Made by a program: the position numbers and the translations under genes
The notes under the pieces: generated by a model
What the model was told of the DNA's origin: nothing
The model's input: only the letters and a program-made list of their open reading frames with translations
The model's database searches: none
In this document: positions 5,031 through 9,999 of the stretch, in pieces
How positions within the stretch are numbered: position 1 is the stretch's first letter
Layout of the letters: each line of letters opens with the position of its first letter
Assembly (NCBI GenBank): GCA_013205155.1
Contig: JABMMT010000213.1
Coordinates: 1 to 9,999 of the forward strand
DNA length: 9,999 bases
From: Betaproteobacteria bacterium
Lineage (GTDB): Bacteria; Pseudomonadota; Gammaproteobacteria; Burkholderiales; Burkholderiaceae
Direction of reading: 5' to 3'

Positions 5031-5219
5031 ATGCCTCGTCGTAACTCACCCAATCAAATTCAAGGTCTAGATGATCTGAGCCAACTGAGTGATATTGTTT
5101 CTGATAAGCGCAGAGGGCAGCGCTCTCTTGCAAAAAAGTCTCGGCGTAATCGCCATTATGAAAAGCAATTTATTAGCAATACACTAATGCGCTCGTCCCC
5201 CAATGAACTGTTAAAGTAG
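5031..5219 (+). CDS. Small basic protein of unknown function (62 aa)
   Basis: The 62-aa product starts MPRRNSPNQIQGLDDLSQLS, then has a basic centre (DKRRGQRSLAKKSRRNRHYE) and ends KQFISNTLMRSSPNELLK. It has no cysteine, no signal peptide and no membrane segment. The basic patch could contact nucleic acid or acidic partners, which is only a guess. Its ATG is 18 nt after the stop of the FrnE-like gene and lacks a clear Shine-Dalgarno, so it may depend on translation of the preceding gene. It is followed after 46 nt by the VOC gene. The regular codon use and operonic position argue for a real gene. It is not the cysteine-rich DUF2256 protein often found near cryptochromes. Confidence 0.65.
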   Translation: MPRRNSPNQIQGLDDLSQLSDIVSDKRRGQRSLAKKSRRNRHYEKQFISNTLMRSSPNELLK

Positions 5220-5265
5220 ATTGGCCATATCGTTTCATTAATAAGCTCTATCAATAGGAAGAATA

Positions 5266-5652
5266 ATGTTTAGTCACATCATGCTGGGTGCAAATGATTT
5301 AGAAGTTTCAAGGGGTTTCTATGACGCTGCTCTAGGAGCTTTGGGTATTAAAGCTGGGAGCTTTAGTCATGATAAATATTTTTATCGCGGTCCTGGTGGA
5401 GTCTTCGCAATTACAAAACCAATTGATGGTAATGAAGCTACCCATGCAAATGGAGGCACAATCGGCTTTAGCGCTAAAACCATGGCTGATGTAGATGCAT
5501 TCCACGCTATTGGCGTTGCTCATGGCGGAACTTCCTGTGAGGGTGACCCTGGCTATCGAGAGGGCGTCGCTGGCACTATCTATATTGCTTGGCTTAGAGA
5601 CCCAGCTGGTAACAAAATCTGCGCAATGCATAGACCTCCTAAATTGGCTTGA
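5266..5652 (+). CDS. VOC (glyoxalase-fold) family protein
   Basis: This 128-aa single-domain protein of the vicinal oxygen chelate superfamily has two beta-alpha-beta-beta-beta halves. The first begins MFSHIMLGANDLEVSRGFYDAALGAL and the second near NGGTIGFSAKTMADVDAFHA; it ends with LRDPAGNKICAMHRP. His4 matches the first metal-ligand position. The usual second-half histidine (HIAF-type) reads IGF here and the usual C-terminal Glu reads Cys, so a glyoxalase I-like metal site is not complete. Homologues of this small subfamily share the CAMHR-type end as far as I recall. AGGA (5256-5259) lies 6 nt ahead of ATG 5266. It could be a glyoxalase-like or resistance-type protein; the substrate cannot be assigned. 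It lies 54 nt upstream of the DASH cryptochrome in the same direction. Confidence 0.88.
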   Translation: MFSHIMLGANDLEVSRGFYDAALGALGIKAGSFSHDKYFYRGPGGVFAITKPIDGNEATHANGGTIGFSAKTMADVDAFHAIGVAHGGTSCEGDPGYREGVAGTIYIAWLRDPAGNKICAMHRPPKLA

Positions 5653-5706
5653 AGTAGTCAGGTAGCAGGGATTTATGAATCAAAGAGCCACTATTAAGAA
5701 TTTTAA

Positions 5707-6960
5707 ATGACTGTTGCAATCTACTATTTTAGAAATGATCTCCGTTTAGAGGATAACCCCGCATTTATATTGGCCTGTAAGAATGCAGATTTTCTACTCC
5801 CTATTTATGTTCATGAACAGAAATTAGAGGAAGAGACTCGCTGGGGATTTTCACGGGTAGGACAGCATCGTAAAGCGTTTTTACAAGATTCTTTGGAAGA
5901 TTTAAGAACGCAACTAAGATATTTAGGATCTGATTTATTTGAGCTAGCAGGTGATTTCAAAGAAGTATTTTCAGCTCTACGTACTCAACTTGGCATAAAC
6001 CTGATTTACTGTGAGCAAATCGTAGCACCCGAAGAATTAGAGCAAGTTAGAGTGTTAAAGACTATTGGGTTTGAAGTGATTAGCTCATGGCAATCAAGTA
6101 TGCTTGATCCCCATTCTTTGCTGTTTAAATTAGAGGACATGCCTGATGTCTTTACGCAATTTCGCCAGCAAGTTGAAAAGCAGAAATTGAGATTTGCTAA
6201 CCCTGTTGAAGCCCACGCTAGTATTCCCCCCTTACCAGCTGGTAGTAAAGCTTTGTCCCAGAAAACATATGTCGATATGTTTTCTAGTAAGAAGTCATTT
6301 CTGGGTGGAGAAAGTAAAGCGCTTCTGCACATTGAGCAGTATTTTGACAGGCGCCTACCAGATACTTATAAGCAAACCCGCAATCAGCTCATTGGCTTGG
6401 ATTACTCCAGTAAGTTCTCTCCATGGCTCGCATTGGGTTGTTGCTCAGCTAGATCCATTGCCAAAAAACTAACAGAGTATGAACTTGAGTATGGCGCAAA
6501 TGATGGCACTTATTGGCTATGGTTTGAGTTACTTTGGCGAGACTATTTTCGATTCCTACACTTTAAGTATGACAATAAACTCTACCGATCAACAGGTCTG
6601 AGCACTGAACCTAACAATCCATTTATTGAAATAATATTTAAGCAATGGTCATCTGGTAGTACTGGAGAGTCATTAATAGATGCAGGCATGCGCGAGTTAC
6701 AGGGAACCGGCTATCTTTCAAATCGCATGCGTCAGATAGTTGCGAGTTATTGGATTTATAACATGAAGGGTGATTGGCAAGCTGGTGCTGCTTGGTTTGA
6801 ATCACAACTGATTGACTATGATGTTTATAGCAATCAGGGTAATTGGCTTTATATCGCTGGCAAAGGAACCGATCCTAGAGGGGGTAGACCAATGAATCTA
6901 GCCAAGCAAACCCAAGATCATGACCCTGATGGGATATATCGAAAAATCTGGCTAAGCTAG
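5707..6960 (+). CDS. DASH-family cryptochrome
   Basis: This 417-aa flavoprotein has an N-terminal alpha/beta antenna-binding domain (IYYFRNDLRLEDNPAF at 5-20) and a C-terminal all-helical FAD domain. DASH hallmarks are FLGGESKAL at 198-206, LLWRDYFRF at 275-283, GTGYLSNRMRQIVAS at 333-347 with the flavin-proximal Asn339, and YSNQGNWLYIAGKGTDPRGG at 374-393 followed by RPMNLAKQTQDHDPDG. Family knowledge: DASH proteins bind FAD and often methenyltetrahydrofolate, repair cyclobutane pyrimidine dimers in single-stranded DNA, and in some bacteria also affect light-dependent gene expression. It is slightly short because it lacks any C-terminal extension. The ribosome binding site is weak (AAGAATTTTAA before ATG). 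It closes the plus-strand gene run and converges on the second photolyase-like gene with 78 nt between stops; no clear terminator is seen there. Confidence 0.95.
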   Translation: MTVAIYYFRNDLRLEDNPAFILACKNADFLLPIYVHEQKLEEETRWGFSRVGQHRKAFLQDSLEDLRTQLRYLGSDLFELAGDFKEVFSALRTQLGINLIYCEQIVAPEELEQVRVLKTIGFEVISSWQSSMLDPHSLLFKLEDMPDVFTQFRQQVEKQKLRFANPVEAHASIPPLPAGSKALSQKTYVDMFSSKKSFLGGESKALLHIEQYFDRRLPDTYKQTRNQLIGLDYSSKFSPWLALGCCSARSIAKKLTEYELEYGANDGTYWLWFELLWRDYFRFLHFKYDNKLYRSTGLSTEPNNPFIEIIFKQWSSGSTGESLIDAGMRELQGTGYLSNRMRQIVASYWIYNMKGDWQAGAAWFESQLIDYDVYSNQGNWLYIAGKGTDPRGGRPMNLAKQTQDHDPDGIYRKIWLS

Positions 6961-7038
6961 TCTTTATGAATGACTAATCAGTTTAATTTTAGTAAAGATA
7001 TGACCAGATCTACAAACGACTCATTTCTTTGATCGCAC

Positions 7039-8604
7039 TTAAAAATCAAGAGTAAGTTGTTTACTTGTATCTTTAGTTTGAACTTTAGAGTTTTTACGGT
7101 CAGCTCTTTTTGCTCGAGAGGCATGCTTATCAACAACTGATTTTTTGCCAGCCCGAACTTCTGATAAGTTACGTCTGGCATGTAAGCGATCTTTAGATAT
7201 TTTTGTAGCGACTGTAATGTCTACTACTGGTTGTGGGATATCTTTACCCACATAAATGCCAACATTACTTTGCTCTTCATGAGTCATCTTCCACGGCTCA
7301 AAAAGCCATGTATCCGGTATTTGACGCATGTGAGGAAGCCATCTTCTAACAAAAAAGCCCTTTTGATCATGATCTTGCGCTTGCTTGATCGGGTTATAAA
7401 CGCGTGTCACATTGATCCCGGTCGTGCCGGATTGCATTTGTAGTTGACTCCAGTGGATTCCGGGCTCGTAGTCCAGAAATTGGGTAGCCAACCAATCCCC
7501 TACCGGTTTCCAGTGTAACCAAAGTGGATAGGCTGCAACTGAGACTAGCATCGCGCGCATTCTAAAATTAAGCCATCCCGTTTCACGTAGCATGATGACA
7601 CAGGCGTCAACCATAGGCCAACCCGTCTTGCCATTCTTTAAGGCATTAAAGTAATCGTCATTAAATTCATTCTCGCGTAATGCATCATATCCACGGTGCA
7701 TATTTTGCCACTCAATTTCAGGCTCGCTCTCAAGCTTTTGAATAAAATGGCAATGCCAATATAAGCGACTCATGAAAGCAGTCAATCCTGATTTTCTTCT
7801 GCTTGCTTCTGGCGACATTTGAAGCAGCTCTTCATTTGTTGCTTGCACTACTTCCCTGATACTAAGACACCCATAGCTTAGATATACCGATAATCGGGAG
7901 CATGCATCCGGTGCTGATAGAGGCGATGAAATCCCGCCTCGATACCACATACTTCGTTGCTTCAAAAAACTACTAAGTGTTTTGAGTGCGATAGATCTTC
8001 CTCCACGTAGTCTTAAAGGTGGATTATGTCTCAGGTGAACAGGTGCTTGCATCATAGACGGCGTTAAATAATGAGCGCTGGGATTCGATATTAGCTTGCC
8101 AGAAAGTGAGGCAGTCCAAAATTGAATTGGAGGAGATTCACATAAAGGTGCTTCCATGTGCTTTTGCCATTGAGCTTGCCACTCATTACGATTTTTTAGT
8201 CCTCTAGTAACTCCAAACTGGGCATATTGACCCCAATGAATGCCATGAGACTGACACCATTTGTTAACCCCTTGATCTCTGGAATAAGTAAACCCGTTGC
8301 CAGTTTCCTGATGAGAATGCAAACCTTGAAAAGGATTGACTTGCCAAATTTTGCTAAGCACTTCTGTAACTTCACCTACATAGATCTCTATAGCGCCACC
8401 GCGTAGACGTAGTTGATTTTCGAGATCTTGAAGGGACTCTCGAATGAACTCAAAATGTTGTAGGGCAACATCTGGCTGCATCCAAAGTGTTGGCTCAAGC
8501 ACATAAATGCAGCGAATCGGACCTAGCTTTGCAGCCTCGACCAGAGCAACGTGGTCCTCACAGCGCAAATCACGCTTAAACCAAACTAGTTGATAACTCA
8601 TCAT
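7039..8604 (-). CDS. Cryptochrome/photolyase-family FAD protein with basic tail and C-terminal clamp-type motif
   Basis: This 521-aa protein is distinct from the DASH gene. The antenna domain begins QLVWFKRDLRCEDHVAL (5-21). The FAD domain runs from about 200 to 430 with LTAFMSRLYWHCHFIQKLE, a GWPMVDACVIMLRETGW segment, LDYEPGIHWSQLQMQSGTTG and NPIKQAQDHDQKGFFVRRWLP. The QMQSGTTGIN signature marks a bacterial photolyase branch I remember as common but little characterised. Aligning GWLNFRMR (343-350) with the class I GWMHNRLR places Phe347 where the flavin-proximal Asn normally sits. After PW at 437-438 comes an apparently disordered Lys/Arg-rich tail of about 70 residues ending QLTLDF (516-521), which fits the sliding-clamp motif. 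ATG 8604 and ATG 8601 are both possible; no Shine-Dalgarno is visible. It starts 21 nt after the ABC fusion gene, probably in one transcript. DNA repair or photoreception is inferred. Confidence 0.93.
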   Translation of the reverse strand: MMSYQLVWFKRDLRCEDHVALVEAAKLGPIRCIYVLEPTLWMQPDVALQHFEFIRESLQDLENQLRLRGGAIEIYVGEVTEVLSKIWQVNPFQGLHSHQETGNGFTYSRDQGVNKWCQSHGIHWGQYAQFGVTRGLKNRNEWQAQWQKHMEAPLCESPPIQFWTASLSGKLISNPSAHYLTPSMMQAPVHLRHNPPLRLRGGRSIALKTLSSFLKQRSMWYRGGISSPLSAPDACSRLSVYLSYGCLSIREVVQATNEELLQMSPEASRRKSGLTAFMSRLYWHCHFIQKLESEPEIEWQNMHRGYDALRENEFNDDYFNALKNGKTGWPMVDACVIMLRETGWLNFRMRAMLVSVAAYPLWLHWKPVGDWLATQFLDYEPGIHWSQLQMQSGTTGINVTRVYNPIKQAQDHDQKGFFVRRWLPHMRQIPDTWLFEPWKMTHEEQSNVGIYVGKDIPQPVVDITVATKISKDRLHARRNLSEVRAGKKSVVDKHASRAKRADRKNSKVQTKDTSKQLTLDF

Positions 8605-8625
8605 TTAAAAGTAATTAAAATTGAT

Positions 8626-9999
8626 TTAGCTATTGGCTAGCTTGCGTTTTGGTGTCAGGATGACTTGAGCGAGCAGCGCTAAAATAGCCGCCGGTATCGC
8701 TCCAGCAAGCATTAATGCGTGATCGTTTACGGCAAGTCCTGCTACTATTCGATCGCCAAATCCACCTGCGCCTACCAATGCTGCGAGGGTACAGGTCCCA
8801 ACACCAATCACAGTTGCTGATGCTAAACCAGTCATGATAATTGGCCGTGCAAATGGCAGCTCAATGAAAAATAATAATTGCCGTTCGTTACAACCAAGCG
8901 CCAAGGCTGATTCTTTTAGATTGGATGGAACCTCCATCAAACTAATATAGGTTGAATTCACAATTGGTAGTAAACCATAAATAAATAAGGCTAAAACAGC
9001 TGGTACAGCTCCTATTTGATTTAATAAAGCAATCAAAATGGTTAGTAATGCAAGTGAGGGTATGGTTTGTAAAATGCTCACACCGCCTAAAATCCAACGT
9101 GTATAGCGGGATCGACGGTGAGCAAGAATACCAAGAGGAATTCCGAACAAAAGAGCCATGGCTGAGGAGATGGCTACTAGCAGAACATGATCCCTAAGGG
9201 CAGTAAAAAAATCTGGGCCAAACAGTAACTTTAAAAACCTAGAAAACTCTGTAGAGTCATTTTTTTGATCAGTAGACTTATTTAAAAATGTACGTGCTAC
9301 CTTTTCAAAACTGATGCCAGACTCAGCTAGTCCGTTGAGTTTTGCCATTGTCGCTTCATTGAGTTTTCCCCTTAAGGATTCTAGGGGTTTCTCATCAAAA
9401 TCAGAGCGCATTAACAGTATTGCGTCGTATCGTGGAAATGCTTTTCTGTCATCCTCCAAAAGAATCAGGTTATTTTTTACAATCGCTGCATCGGTGGAGT
9501 AGGCATCAACAATATCGACATCGCCTCGAACTAGCGCATCATAGGCTAAGCCATGTTCCAGTAGTTTTCCTGGCTTTATTTTAAGGTCGTATGCCCGAAC
9601 AAGTGAAGGCCAACCATCAGACCTAGTCTTAAATTCTGGCGATAATGCAATCCGAAGTGCGGATTGCTGCTCTGCCGGTAGATTGATAACATCACTGATT
9701 TTCTTAAGGCCTAGTGCTCTTGCTTGGTCTGCCCGCATGGCCAGTCCATAAGTATTGTTAAATCCTAGGGGTATCGCAACTTTTAATTGCTTGGGTTTAA
9801 GCCACGTATTGAGTTCGCTTAATGAGGCTTCAGTTTCTGGGCGTTTTAATATTTCTCGCAGAATGGTGCCGGTATATTCTGGGTAAATATCAATCTGTCC
9901 CGTTGTCAGTGCTTGGGTAACAATCGCCGTATTACCAAGGCCTTGTCGATGTACAGCTTGCACACCAGCATCACGCAATGTGAGATTAAGTATCTCGCC
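8626..9999 (-). CDS. Glycine betaine/choline-type ABC transporter, fused substrate-binding protein and permease (partial)
   Basis: The frame runs past the right edge, so the N terminus with the expected signal peptide is missing; 457 residues are visible. The first about 240 are an OpuAC/ProX-type binding domain: GQIDIYPEYTGTILREIL, FNNTYGLAMRADQARALGL and VDIVDAYSTDAAIVK. A hinge near FSRFLKLLFGPDFF leads into a BPD_transp_1 permease: HVLLVAISSAMALLFGIPLG, SILQTIPSLALLTILIALL, the EAA-type loop LKESALALGCNERQLLFFIE and LVGAGGFGDRIVAGLA. A TTG at 9978 could be mistaken for the start, but the upstream residues GEILNLTL continue the family pattern. The family imports compatible solutes such as betaine, choline or carnitine with a separate ATPase, probably encoded beyond the edge. 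The binding-domain-first order is the less familiar one. It is followed after 21 nt by the photolyase-like gene. Confidence 0.93.
   Translation of the reverse strand, partial: GEILNLTLRDAGVQAVHRQGLGNTAIVTQALTTGQIDIYPEYTGTILREILKRPETEASLSELNTWLKPKQLKVAIPLGFNNTYGLAMRADQARALGLKKISDVINLPAEQQSALRIALSPEFKTRSDGWPSLVRAYDLKIKPGKLLEHGLAYDALVRGDVDIVDAYSTDAAIVKNNLILLEDDRKAFPRYDAILLMRSDFDEKPLESLRGKLNEATMAKLNGLAESGISFEKVARTFLNKSTDQKNDSTEFSRFLKLLFGPDFFTALRDHVLLVAISSAMALLFGIPLGILAHRRSRYTRWILGGVSILQTIPSLALLTILIALLNQIGAVPAVLALFIYGLLPIVNSTYISLMEVPSNLKESALALGCNERQLLFFIELPFARPIIMTGLASATVIGVGTCTLAALVGAGGFGDRIVAGLAVNDHALMLAGAIPAAILALLAQVILTPKRKLANS

Noticed and set aside
6006..6472. ORFs of 92 and 108 aa overlapping the DASH cryptochrome
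   Set aside because: Both lie in alternative frames of an intact, strongly conserved gene.
6958..7038. Possible bidirectional terminator between the convergent photolyase-family genes
   Set aside because: Only a 5-bp repeat (TAGTC...GACTA) with a 9-nt loop and no proper U-run was found, too weak to call.
6978..7181. 67-aa minus-strand ORF at the end of the photolyase-like gene
   Set aside because: It overlaps the 3' end of that gene in another frame and has low-complexity, A/T-driven composition.

Overview
The window looks like part of a chromosome of a freshwater betaproteobacterium, most likely Polynucleobacter or a close Burkholderiaceae relative. This is inferred from the moderate-to-low GC content, tight gene packing and protein flavour; no rRNA or marker gene is present to prove it. 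No mobile element, tRNA, rRNA or CRISPR array was seen, and no gene-free stretch exceeds 300 bases.

Positions 1-2246 (minus strand) hold a compact phenolic-lipid type operon. In transcription order it encodes a 53-aa one-helix membrane protein, a SAM-dependent methyltransferase with an N-terminal signal sequence, a type III polyketide synthase, and an isoprenylcysteine-methyltransferase-like membrane O-methyltransferase cut by the window edge. A type III PKS next to an ICMT-like methyltransferase is the arrangement of bacterial alkylresorcinol/alkylpyrone methyl-ether pathways (SrsA/SrsB, BpsA/BpsB). The PKS and the ICMT-like gene both appear to use non-ATG starts.

Positions 2305-2959 (minus strand) carry three small genes: an exported four-cysteine protein, a 61-aa acidic-tailed protein, and a 33-aa ORF with a near-perfect Shine-Dalgarno. 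Positions 2960-3187 are a divergent intergenic region with repeated AACCCT/AGGGTT boxes and a plus-strand intrinsic terminator lying ahead of the next gene, which suggests a small RNA or an attenuated leader.

Positions 3188-6960 (plus strand) are six closely spaced co-directional genes: an Rrf2-like winged-helix regulator without the Fe-S cysteine cluster, a Coq7-type di-iron hydroxylase, a FrnE/DsbA-like CPYC oxidoreductase, a small basic protein, a VOC-fold protein and a DASH cryptochrome. Together they suggest a light/redox stress unit.

Positions 7039-9999 (minus strand) contain a second, different cryptochrome/photolyase-family protein, convergent with the DASH gene. Its basic tail ends in QLTLDF, a good match to the bacterial sliding-clamp binding motif. 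Just upstream of it (21-nt gap, probably co-transcribed) is a substrate-binding/permease fusion of the glycine betaine/choline ABC transporter family, cut by the right edge.
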